Assembly: GCF_025028335.1 (NCBI RefSeq)
Contig: NZ_JAFEUW010000001.1
Location: forward strand, 1,736,001 to 1,800,000
DNA from: Brachybacterium sillae
GTDB lineage: Bacteria > Actinomycetota > Actinomycetes > Actinomycetales > Dermabacteraceae
Length of the DNA stretch: 64,000 nucleotides
Direction: 5' to 3'
Shown here: piece by piece, positions 45,477-53,062 of the stretch
Layout: every line of letters begins with the position of its first letter
Position numbering within the stretch: position 1 is the stretch's first letter
The notes under the pieces: model-generated
What the model was told of the DNA's origin: nothing
The model's input: only the letters and a program-made list of their open reading frames with translations
Databases searched by the model: none
Translations under genes and position numbers: made by a program

Positions 45477-45805
45477 CTTGCGCTTGAGGTGATCGACGGC
45501 GGCGCGGCGCCTGTCCGGGCTGAGAAGTTTCCCTCAGCCAGCTCCTTGAGCGCGGCCTTCTCCAGCTCCGCTTCAGCGAGCAGACGCTTCAGGGTCGCGT
45601 TCTGCTTCTCCAACTCCTTCAGGCGCTTTGCGTCGTCGGCCTTGAGGCCGCCGTACTGGTTCCGCCACCGGTAGTACGTCTGCTCGGACACCCCCAGCTC
45701 CCGGCACACCGCCGCGACGTCCTGACCATCGGTGAGCATCCTGTCGGCCTGCCCGAGCTTACGGACGACCTGCTCCGGGGTGTGACGCTTCCTGCTGTTC
45801 GTCAT
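45467..45805 (-). CDS. IS3-family transposase orfA (112 aa)
   Basis: HTH protein MTNSRKRHTPEQVVRKLGQADRMLTDGQDVAAVCRELGVSEQTYYRWRNQYGGL with a leucine zipper after it (LKELEKQNATLKRLLAEAELEKAALK), the standard OrfA of the IS407/IS3 group. Start at the ATG giving MTNSRK; a longer frame extends into the IS end. Confidence 0.88.
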   Translation of the reverse strand: MTNSRKRHTPEQVVRKLGQADRMLTDGQDVAAVCRELGVSEQTYYRWRNQYGGLKADDAKRLKELEKQNATLKRLLAEAELEKAALKELAEGNFSARTGAAPPSITSSARCG

Positions 45806-45896
45806 GATCTGACCAGTCTCCCTGCCCGCGACCGCGGGCAACAGGACGACTCCCATAACGACTGGACCTACGAAACGGGGTCAGCCCACGGGGCCG

Positions 45897-46468
45897 TCAC
45901 GGTGCCATTGCCAGCTTCTGGAGCGCTCGGCGGACCTCTTCAGCGAATGCTGGGCAGTCAGCCTTGATGAGCTGATCGTCGAGCTGCCCTTCGCCTCGGG
46001 GGCCCAGTACGCAAGTTGATTCTTCGTGCAGGAAACCAGGCAACGAGGGTTGGACTGGACGACGAGTATGAAGAAGTCGTCGGCGGAATAGACCTCGTAG
46101 GGCTCGTCATCCGGATTCTGTGTGATGTCTCGGGGCTTGTTCTGCGTGAGAATAATGTCTGCCCGAGAAGCAATGGCTGCCGCGTGAACGTGATAGTCAC
46201 CTTCATCAGACCCCGTGAAGGAAAGGTTGCCGGGGAAGGTTGGCACCACCTCGTCCACGCATTCGCGGATCTTGTTCATCCGATCTTCTAGGAGGCTCCC
46301 GGGTGCTCGCGGGTTTCGGTCCCTCGTGGCGGCGAGTGCTTCGGCGAAAACATCGTTCGTTGAGTGAAGCTGGAACATGCCTTCGTTGGCGCGGCGGAGG
46401 TGGAACAGCCAGTCCATGATCGTCCGGCTGACGAAGATGTTGGCATCCACGAACACTCTCTGCACCAT
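45897..46468 (-). pseudogene. PIN-domain toxin, frameshifted near the C-terminus
   Basis: VapC-like (PF13470 type) ribonuclease toxin. VQRVFVDANIFVSRTIMDWLF gives the first catalytic Asp; SNDVFAE-like region holds the Glu, and DEGDYHVHAAAIASRADIILTQNKPRD the second acidic cluster. After YWAPEAKG the frame changes: one G is missing in GCGAAGGGCAGCTC (near 45985); the adjacent frame continues with QLDDQLIKADCPAFAEEVRRALQKLAMAP, exactly the expected C-terminus, ending at 45897. As read, the last ~30 residues are scrambled. The catalytic part is intact, so residual activity is possible. Confidence 0.75.
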
Positions 46469-46547
46469 GCCAGAAGTATATGCATGGGGACCACCGGAAG
46501 GGTGGTGTCCTTGTGTCCTTTGGACACCACCCATCCGAGGTCTGCGA

Positions 46548-46988
46548 TCAGTCGTCGAAGAGGCTCTCGTGCTCCTCGTCGAAGGCCCGCAGAGCGTTGT
46601 GTGCAGCGGCACGCTGCTGCGCACGCACCGTGCGCAGGTGGAGCACGTCATCTCGTCGGAAGCGGGTGTGGCTTCCAACCTTGAACGAGTCGATCGTTCC
46701 GTCGTGGGCCCATTTCATGAGGGTGGGGCGGGAGACCCCGAGCAGATCTGCGGCCACGGTGCTGGTGAGTTCCGGGGGCATCCTTCCGATGGTCACCTCT
46801 CCGCTCTCTGCGATCGATGCGAGAGCGCGAAGCAGAACCTGCTGCAGCTCCTCGGGGAGGGGGGTGTCCTGGCCGTCTGCAGAGCGCAGCACGAGAGTGG
46901 ACGTCCTGGAGAGAGGTGCCTCTCGAGCTTCGTGGATGATGTGGTCGTTGATCGTGATTCGGTCAATGGCCAGTGCGGTCGCTGCCAT
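46548..46988 (-). CDS. HTH antitoxin of the PIN module (146 aa)
   Basis: Excisionase/MerR-type HTH_17 domain in the centre (TSTVAADLLGVSRPTLMKWAHDGTIDSFKVGSHTRFRRDDVL, ~74-115) with a C-terminal acidic helix (RAFDEEHESLFDD) suited to bind the toxin. AAGGGA lies 6 bases before the ATG. First gene of the antitoxin-toxin pair (79-base gap) and preceded by a promoter with a 20-bp palindrome, its probable binding site for autoregulation. Confidence 0.85.
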   Translation of the reverse strand: MAATALAIDRITINDHIIHEAREAPLSRTSTLVLRSADGQDTPLPEELQQVLLRALASIAESGEVTIGRMPPELTSTVAADLLGVSRPTLMKWAHDGTIDSFKVGSHTRFRRDDVLHLRTVRAQQRAAAHNALRAFDEEHESLFDD

Positions 46989-47041
46989 GATCGGTCCCTT
47001 CGTGGCGCCGAGTCCCGGCGCCAGGTCGTGCTTGGACCACC

Positions 47042-47072
47042 ACAGTACGCCGCTTGCACTTGTAAGTGCAAG
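47042..47072 (-). promoter_or_regulatory. Promoter and palindromic operator of the PIN toxin-antitoxin operon
   Basis: CTTGCACTT-GT-AAGTGCAAG (47053-47072) is a perfect 9-bp palindrome with a 2-base centre. It covers the -35 box TTGCAC (minus strand, 47071-47066); an 18-base spacer leads to TACTGT (47047-47042). A dimeric repressor bound here would block RNA polymerase. Confidence 0.75.
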
Positions 47073-47264
47073 ACCTTATGGGTCGTCGTGCTGGCGACGT
47101 CGGGCACACGGGGCCTTGCGAGAGTTGCCCGACGATGCCGCTGGGGTGATCCCGCCGGCTGGGCCGTCGGCTCCTATTGGCGGCTGGGTCGTCGGCTCCG
47201 ATCGTCGGCACGGCCGGCCGGTGCCCCCGGGCTGAGAGCGACGGTGCAGCGGTATAAAGGGGCG

Positions 47265-47615
47265 ATGAACATCATCGTGAAGCGCATCCAGGACGACGCG
47301 GCTCAGAACGATGGGACGCGGGTGCTGGTCGATCGTATCTGGCCGCGCGGCATCAGCAAGGAGGATGCCCAACTGGATGACTGGAACAAGGACGTCGCCC
47401 CGTCGGACGAGCTTCGGAAGTGGTACGGGCACGATCCTGAGAAGTTCGAGGAGTTCGCCGAGCGGTATCGCGAAGAGCTGGACAGCGAAGAGGGCGGGGC
47501 CGCGCTGGATGCGCTCCGCGGGAGCGTCACGGGCAAGCGGCTCACCCTTCTGACCGCCACCAAGGACGTGGACCACAGCCATGCGGCAGTCCTGAAGGGC
47601 CTGCTCTCCGACTGA
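47265..47615 (+). CDS. DUF488 family protein (116 aa)
   Basis: Small cytosolic protein: IIVKRIQDDAAQNDGTRVLVDRIWPRGISKEDAQLDDWNKDVAPSDELRKWYGHDPEKFEEFAERYREEL is the DUF488 core, with RVLVDRIWPRG and the W-hydrophobic-P-S motif as hallmarks; the end LLTATKDVDHSHAAVLKGLL is also typical. Start at the ATG after AAAGGGG; a TATAAA hexamer just upstream could even give a leaderless message. Biochemical function unknown. Confidence 0.88.
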   Translation: MNIIVKRIQDDAAQNDGTRVLVDRIWPRGISKEDAQLDDWNKDVAPSDELRKWYGHDPEKFEEFAERYREELDSEEGGAALDALRGSVTGKRLTLLTATKDVDHSHAAVLKGLLSD

Positions 47616-48027
47616 CCGGCGCACGCATAGTACCCGGGTCCAACTACGCCGCCCGGCAGGATCGGGAAGAAGCCACACCGGTTGCAGTTCGCGCAGATTC
47701 TTCTGGCTGAACAGGACACGGGAATTCGTCCTTGCATGCACTGGTGGCGAGGAGCTCTCTGGAGCCTGTTGTAACGAGGTCGGGTCTACGGTTGTTGAGC
47801 GCGAGGGCGACATTTTCGCCCGTCAAGGGAGGGAGCGGGGGCGGAATCGAAGCCAGCTGCTCACCGTGGCTCGTCGCGGTGCCGATGACCGACGTCAACT
47901 TGACCAGGAATCGGATGGAGCCGCCTGGTTTGTCGTACCCCCCGGTATACTGTGGCGCTATCACGGTCACCTCCGGCGAAGAGGCACGAACGTCCGTGAG
48001 CCATCCAGCGGTAGCAAGGGAGCCCCC

Positions 48028-49025
48028 ATGACTCAGCATGACGAAGCCGTACGCATCGCAAGGTTGTTCACCGCCGCAGTCGAGAAATCGATGGTGACCA
48101 GCAAGCTGGGGAGCGGTGATGATTCGCTCCACAGGAATCACGCGCGTCACGAGGCTGTGGCTCAGTACTTACTTGACCACATCCTTCGAATCGAAGGCGA
48201 GCTCGATCGCCTCCTCCGCATGCTGGAGATCCGTATAGAGCACTACCCCGAGCTGTACTCGGAGTGGAAGGACCCAGCCTCCGGTCGCAGGTTCGACCAC
48301 GTCGTGGATGACAGATATGACGAGACCGAATGGACGTCGGTCCTGCTCATCGAGGACAAGATCGATGCTCCCCTCGGGGTGGGCCAGCTCCACAACTACT
48401 GCAAGTATCTGTCGAACATGGGGCGGGAGACGACGCTCCTCGTTCTGCATCCGATGCGAAACCCACTGTCCGCAGGTAAGGCAGAAGCCGAGACGCTCCG
48501 AAAGGAGTTCCCGTCTGTCGCGATTGAGTTCCGCACCTGGTCAGAGCTGGTGCAGGAGATGATCGAGGTCGCCCCAGATCGGCCCGAAGCAGTCCTGTGG
48601 CGAGCGCTGAAGGAGTACACCGAGTCGGTCGGAACGGGTGATCTCGAGCTGCTTCCAGACGCGAGCGTTCTCCTGGACCCTGCGGTATCCGGTGAGATCC
48701 GGGATGCCTTCCTCAGTGCTCAGGGTGTTGCGGCAATGCTCAAGGGCGGTAAGTCCGGTCAGCTTCGCTTTTCGCTGCACGGCGGCAATGCAGTGCCCTG
48801 GCTGCAGATGGGGATGAGCGACACGAAGAGCGACAGCGTGGGACTCGAGTTCGACCTCGTAGGGAGTGCTGAGCCGCTCCTGGTAGGTGTGAGAGGGCCG
48901 AGCGAACCTGGGAGCTACCTGACCTCGGCCAAGATCGGCGTGTTCCGGGACGGGAGGCTCAGTGCTCCCGCGCAGGAGAGAGCCGCAGCTCTGAAGGAAC
49001 TCGACCGGGGGGTCAGGAGCGGGAC
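48028..49025 (+). pseudogene. PD-(D/E)XK nuclease-like protein, N-terminal part (split by IS1634-type element)
   Basis: First 332 codons. Residues ~103-125 read SVLLIEDKIDAPLGVGQLHNYCKYL: Glu109 and Lys111 of the E-x-K core, followed by the QL..Y motif of the PDDEXK_4 type family; the preceding strand with DHVVDDRYDETEW supplies further acidic residues. AAGGGA precedes the ATG. After removal of the IS and one direct repeat the frame continues into the distal part for a 463-residue protein. In the present allele a TGA inside the IS end stops translation after 333 residues; the nuclease fold itself is complete. 412 bases upstream (47616-48027) show no convincing gene; TATACT at 47946 may be its -10 box. 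Confidence 0.8.
48959..49025. repeat. 67-bp direct repeat, left copy
   Basis: Identical over 67 bases to 52418-52484; it encodes SAPAQERAAALKELDRGVRSG in the interrupted gene. Interpreted as the target-site duplication of the IS1634-family element. Confidence 0.95.
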
Positions 49026-49044
49026 CTGAGTTGGACCTCTTTAG

Positions 49045-50748
49045 CCTCGAGATTTCACGGGGGTGTGGTCTCGACCGGCGGAATGAATGGCGAAAGGTGC
49101 TCCTGGCCTGGGATGATACGAGGTGTTGAGACCCGTACCCATCCGCTGGAAGGAGCACCTTTCAGGTGTCCCACCCTACCTTGTTCTTCTACCCCCGCCC
49201 GCGCGTGGACATCGCTGAGGTCCCCGCGGTCTCACACGCCGGCGCGGTGCTGCTGACCGACACGATCCACGCCACCGGCCTCGCCTCTTCGCTGCGGGAA
49301 GCACTGGCTCCTTGGACGAAACCGCTGGCCGAGCACCACGCGGCGAAGGTCCTGCTGGACCTCGCACTCACTCTCGCAATCGGCGGCGAGCACGCTTCGG
49401 ATACTGATCTGCTGCGATGCGAACCGGACCTGTTCGGAGACGTCGCCTCGACCCCCACGATCTCCCGCACGCTCACCACCCTCGCCCAGGACGCGCCCAC
49501 CGTGATCGAGGCGATCTCCCAGGCCCGCCGGGCCGCGCGGGAAAGAGCCTGGACCCTCGCCGGAGCGCATTCCCCGGCTGCGGGGGTCAGTGCGAAGAAC
49601 CCGCTGGTCGTCGACCTCGATGCCACCCTGATCAACGTCCACAGTGAGAAGGAGCAGGCCGCACCGACGTTCAAACGCGGCTTCGGATACCACCCTCTGT
49701 GCGCGTTCCTGGACCACGGCAGCGAAGGGACCGGGGAACCACTGGCGATCCACCTGCGCCCCGGCAACGCCGGCTCGAACACCGCCGCTGATCACATCAC
49801 CGTCACCCGGCAGGCCCTCGCGCAGCTGCCTGCGGGCCTGCTGGCCCGGGGCGGGCGGGGGTCGAAGAAGATCCTGATCCGCACCGACGGAGCCGGCGGC
49901 ACCAAGGACTTCCTGGCCTGGCTCCAGCGGCAGCGTCTGGCCTACTCAGTCGGGTTCACCCTCCCCGCGAACACCCCTGACCTGCTGGAACGTATCGATG
50001 AGGCGCAGGCGTGGACTCCCGCCTATGACACCGATACCGACGGGATCCGCGAGGGGGCGTGGGTGGCGGAGCTGACCGGACTGCTGGACCTGTCCGGGTG
50101 GCCTGCCGGGATGCGGGTGATCGTGCGGAAGGAACGTCCTCATCCTGGGGCGCAGCTGCGGATCACCGATCACGAGGGGATGCGCATCACCGCGTTCGCG
50201 ACCAACTCCCCGCGCGGCCAGCTCCCGGTCTTGGAGCTGCGGCACCGTCGCCGTGCACGCTGCGAGGACCGGATCCGTAACGCCAAGGACATGGGCCTTG
50301 AGAAGTTCCCGTTGCAGGGCTTCGCGCAGAACCAGGTCTGGTGCCAGATCGTCCAGCTCGCCAGCGAGCTCGTCGCCTGGATGCAGACCATCGCGCTGAC
50401 CGGCCATGATGCACGGAAGTGGGAGCCCAAACGGCTCCGCGCACGGCTGTTCGAGATCCCCGCGACCCTCGTGCGCCGCGCCCGGCACAAGGTCCTCCAC
50501 CTCGCCGAACATGCACCCGAAGCCGTGAGGGTCCTGACCGGCGTCAACCGGCTCCGCACCACCGTCGCACAGACCTAACCCGGCGAGACCACCCGCCCCA
50601 CCGACCAGCATCAACCTCTCGGGAGTGGAACCCGACCGCCCGCAACGGACACTGCGACGATCTGTCATACCCGAATGCCACAATCAGCAGCTCAACACCG
50701 GCAACGACGCCGACCGTCCCCGCTCACCAGCCCCATGAAACATCGAGG
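49045..50748 (+). mobile_element. Nested IS1380-family insertion sequence (1704 bp)
   Basis: Ends CCTCGAGATTTCACGGGG and, on the other side inward, CCTCGATGTTTCATGGGG. A 4-bp duplication TTAG lies at 49041-49044 and 50749-50752. It sits 19 bases inside the left end of the IS1634-type element. Before its transposase there is an inverted repeat AAGGTGCTCC/GGAGCACCTT (about 49095-49165). Confidence 0.92.
49166..50578 (+). CDS. IS1380-family transposase (470 aa)
   Basis: DDE transposase of a different IS1380 subgroup from the one at 28.9 kb. Markers: IGGEHASDTDLLRCEPDLFG, LVVDLDATLINVHSEKEQ (first Asp), ILIRTDGAGGTKDFLAWL (second Asp), and RCEDRIRNAKDMGLEKFP (Glu). GTG start with AAGGAG ~14 bases upstream. 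Complete. Confidence 0.92.
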   Translation: MSHPTLFFYPRPRVDIAEVPAVSHAGAVLLTDTIHATGLASSLREALAPWTKPLAEHHAAKVLLDLALTLAIGGEHASDTDLLRCEPDLFGDVASTPTISRTLTTLAQDAPTVIEAISQARRAARERAWTLAGAHSPAAGVSAKNPLVVDLDATLINVHSEKEQAAPTFKRGFGYHPLCAFLDHGSEGTGEPLAIHLRPGNAGSNTAADHITVTRQALAQLPAGLLARGGRGSKKILIRTDGAGGTKDFLAWLQRQRLAYSVGFTLPANTPDLLERIDEAQAWTPAYDTDTDGIREGAWVAELTGLLDLSGWPAGMRVIVRKERPHPGAQLRITDHEGMRITAFATNSPRGQLPVLELRHRRRARCEDRIRNAKDMGLEKFPLQGFAQNQVWCQIVQLASELVAWMQTIALTGHDARKWEPKRLRARLFEIPATLVRRARHKVLHLAEHAPEAVRVLTGVNRLRTTVAQT

Positions 50749-50763
50749 TTAGTGACCCATGCG

Positions 50764-52305
50764 TCAAGTCATCTTGAGGGCCTTGAGGATGGTGCGGGCA
50801 TCGTCGGTGAGCTCGGCCTTGGCCGTGATGTCCTGGCCGGCCAGGGTGATGGTCACGTCCTGCAACGGCCGTAGGGTCCGGATGATCTTGCGGATGCTGA
50901 ACCCCGTCTGGGCCTGCAGGAGACGGGCCATTGCCAGGGCGGTGAACACGATCGTGAGGTGAGCTTCGATCGCGTCCCGCTGCCGATGAAACATGGGCCT
51001 GGCCTGTAGGTCCGTCTTGCTCATCCGGAAGGACTGCTCGACCTGCCACAGGTCGTGATAGCTGGAGAGCACCTCCGCCGCGGACATCACCGTCGCGGGG
51101 ATGTTGGTGACGTAGCCCTTCAGCCCCACGAGGCTCCGTGCCCGCTTGAGGGAGGCTTCGTCGAGGCTGCGACCGGCCGCTGTGGTCTTCACGAACCGCG
51201 TCGACTTCACGGTCACGTCCCCGTCGATCACAGCGCGGGCTCGGTTCTCCTGCGCGGTCAGCGTGTGCCCATCCCGGATGGCGCGTTTCTTCGAGAACGC
51301 CCAGACCGCCCGCCAGTGCCCGGGATGCTCCGTCGGGTCCCAGACCGGCTCCCAGCGGTGCTGCTTCGTGTCGGTTTTCGTGTTGCCGTGACGTGGGGTG
51401 ATGGTGTCGATCAGCTGCCCGTCGGTGAACGCGTCACCGTTCCAGTGGAAGTGATGTGCAAGGTCACCAGGGGCTTTGACCTGCCGCGACCCGACGATGA
51501 ACCGCAGTCCCGCTTCGTTAAGGGCGGTCAGGTTCGCGGTGGAGAGCATCCCGGCGTCAGCGACGACGACCATGTCCGCTAGGCCGTGGCGGGCCTGGAA
51601 CTGCTGGATGATCGGCACGATCGTCGTGGTCTCGGCCTTGTTGCCCTCGAAGCAGCCGATCTCGAGCGGGAACCCGCCCCGATCCACCAGCAGCCCGACC
51701 ACGATCTGCGGATCCACTCGGCGCTCCTTCGAGTAGCCGACCTTCCGCAGTTCGTCCTCGTGCTCGGCCTCGAAGTAGAGCGTGGTGACGTCATAGAGCA
51801 CCAGAGAGATATCGCCGCTGGTCGAGGCATGTTCAAAGCAGTTCTTCGCTATCTGGTCGCGGTACTTGCACTGCTGGATCCGGGTCAGGCAGCGCTTCAT
51901 CGTTGAACGATGCACCGGATCGATCCCCACCTCGCTCAGCACGCGAGCGGAGTCGAGCATCGAGGTCGGGAAGATCAAACGCGCGGCGACGAGCTGGAAG
52001 AACGCCTCGTCCTCGAGCGCATCGAAACCAAGCCCTCTCCAGGTCGCCTGGAGCACGTCCAGCAGCAAGCGCGACCGCATGGACCGCACCACAGCTGCCT
52101 GGGGATCCTGCTCCAAGCCGAGGTCGAGAGTCTCCTGACCAGCATTGAGCTTGTCCCGGCCGGCCCTCATCAAAACAGCGAGCTCAGCCTCGGTATGCGC
52201 GGACCCGAGGTGCTCAAGGATCTTGTTCCGCCGACCCTCCTTAACGACCACCTGCACGGCAGTCGCGCCAGACGCCGTGGTCACCTTCCTCAAAAACGGG
52301 CTCAC
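50764..52305 (-). CDS. IS1634-family transposase (513 aa)
   Basis: IS1634/IS1549-type DDE transposase: LVLYDVTTLYFEAEHEDELRKVGYSKERR (first Asp in the conserved YD-T--YFE motif), MVVVADAGMLSTANL (second Asp), LWQVEQSFRMSKTDLQARPMFH (Glu). Start taken at the GTG giving VSPFLRKVTTASGA; the frame is open 7 codons further to a TTG. Complete, so the element may once have been mobile; the nested IS left the gene itself untouched. Confidence 0.9.
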   Translation of the reverse strand: MSPFLRKVTTASGATAVQVVVKEGRRNKILEHLGSAHTEAELAVLMRAGRDKLNAGQETLDLGLEQDPQAAVVRSMRSRLLLDVLQATWRGLGFDALEDEAFFQLVAARLIFPTSMLDSARVLSEVGIDPVHRSTMKRCLTRIQQCKYRDQIAKNCFEHASTSGDISLVLYDVTTLYFEAEHEDELRKVGYSKERRVDPQIVVGLLVDRGGFPLEIGCFEGNKAETTTIVPIIQQFQARHGLADMVVVADAGMLSTANLTALNEAGLRFIVGSRQVKAPGDLAHHFHWNGDAFTDGQLIDTITPRHGNTKTDTKQHRWEPVWDPTEHPGHWRAVWAFSKKRAIRDGHTLTAQENRARAVIDGDVTVKSTRFVKTTAAGRSLDEASLKRARSLVGLKGYVTNIPATVMSAAEVLSSYHDLWQVEQSFRMSKTDLQARPMFHRQRDAIEAHLTIVFTALAMARLLQAQTGFSIRKIIRTLRPLQDVTITLAGQDITAKAELTDDARTILKALKMT

Positions 52306-52417
52306 AACCCCCGACCCTACCCCCAATTAGTGACCCATCCAGCCACCCTGGAAACCCCACGACCAGCAGAAACGCTACTGAAATCTCTCAAACCAGGCCC
52401 GAGAGGTCCAACTCAGG

Positions 52418-52484
52418 TCAGTGCTCCCGCGCAGGAGAGAGCCGCAGCTCTGAAGGAACTCGACCGGGGGGTCAGGAGCGGGAC
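52418..52484. repeat. 67-bp direct repeat, right copy
   Basis: Exact copy of the left repeat, separated from the IS right end by a single extra G (52417). Confidence 0.95.
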
Positions 52485-52878
52485 GATGGAGTTCCCTGAT
52501 CGCCTGAGCGGGAGACGGGCCGGAGAGCTTCTGAGCCCGGGTGCGCAGGAGGCGCTCTTCCTCCTGGGATCGATCTTCCAGGCGCAGGCACTCAAGAATC
52601 CGTACCGCGGTGGGGCACCTGGACGCGGTACCACTGGCTTCAACGAGGGCGCCGGCAACGAACGGATCGGAGCCGTCCTCGCCGCGGGGAACGACAAGGA
52701 CGCACGCTCCATCCATCTGTTCATAGGCCCGCCGGACGGTGCGCCGTGGGAACGATGCACGGTGTGGATCCGCGAAGACGGCGTCGAACGAGAGATCGAG
52801 GTAAGACCGGGCGAGCCGGGTCGCGACTATGTGCTTCGCGTCTGGAGTGCGACACGCGAAGCGCTGCAGGGGCGCTGA
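52485..52878 (+). pseudogene. PD-(D/E)XK nuclease-like protein, C-terminal part
   Basis: Distal 131 codons (MEFPDRLSGRRAGELLSPGAQ to ATREALQGR) of the interrupted gene, unrecognised as a domain: SIHLFIGPPDGAPWERCTVWIRE and EIEVRPGEPGRDYVLRVWSA look like a small beta-rich C-terminal domain. An in-frame ATG follows the repeat directly, but no Shine-Dalgarno is visible, so separate expression is doubtful. Confidence 0.7.
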
Positions 52879-53062
52879 CTGGGGCCGCGCTCGAGGCAGA
52901 AATGCCTGCAACGCTCTGAGCCCCGGACGCGGCCAACGACGGCTTGACGGACCATTCTGCGGGCGCCGTGGGCTCTGCCTCGGCTCAGGGTCACCTTTCG
53001 TGCCCCGCGTCTAGCATGTGGGTCGCGACAACTGCGACGGAACCGGATGAGGAGGGCGTGCC

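Larger units (their letters stand above)
44642..45883 (-). mobile_element. IS3-family element, IS407-like (1242 bp)
   Basis: Ends start TGA...: one side TGAGCCGCCCCCTTCATTCGG, the other (inward) TGACCCCGTTTCGTAGGTCC, with partial inverted complementarity to ~28 bases. A 4-bp duplication GCCC (44638-44641 and 45884-45887) flanks it, as expected for the IS407 group. Both transposase frames are intact, so it may be active. Confidence 0.85.
49026..52416 (-). mobile_element. IS1634-family insertion sequence carrying a nested IS1380 element
   Basis: Terminal inverted repeats CTGAGTTGGACCTCT at 49026-49040 and, reversed, ending at 52416. Without the nested IS it is about 1.7 kb with one transposase gene. 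The 67-bp direct repeats immediately outside fit the known habit of this family (IS1634, IS1549) of making long, variable target duplications. Confidence 0.88.

Noticed and set aside
47644-48150. 168-codon minus-strand open frame in the gap before the nuclease gene
   Set aside because: It runs through the start and Shine-Dalgarno of the nuclease-like gene and shows no domain; short stretches look protein-like, but evidence is too weak.
50749-52340. 12-bp direct repeat TTAGTGACCCAT near both ends of the IS1634 transposase gene
   Set aside because: First taken as target duplications of a smaller IS, but the outer 15-bp inverted repeats and 67-bp duplications define the true ends; the 12-mer is internal, one copy touching the IS1380 insertion site.
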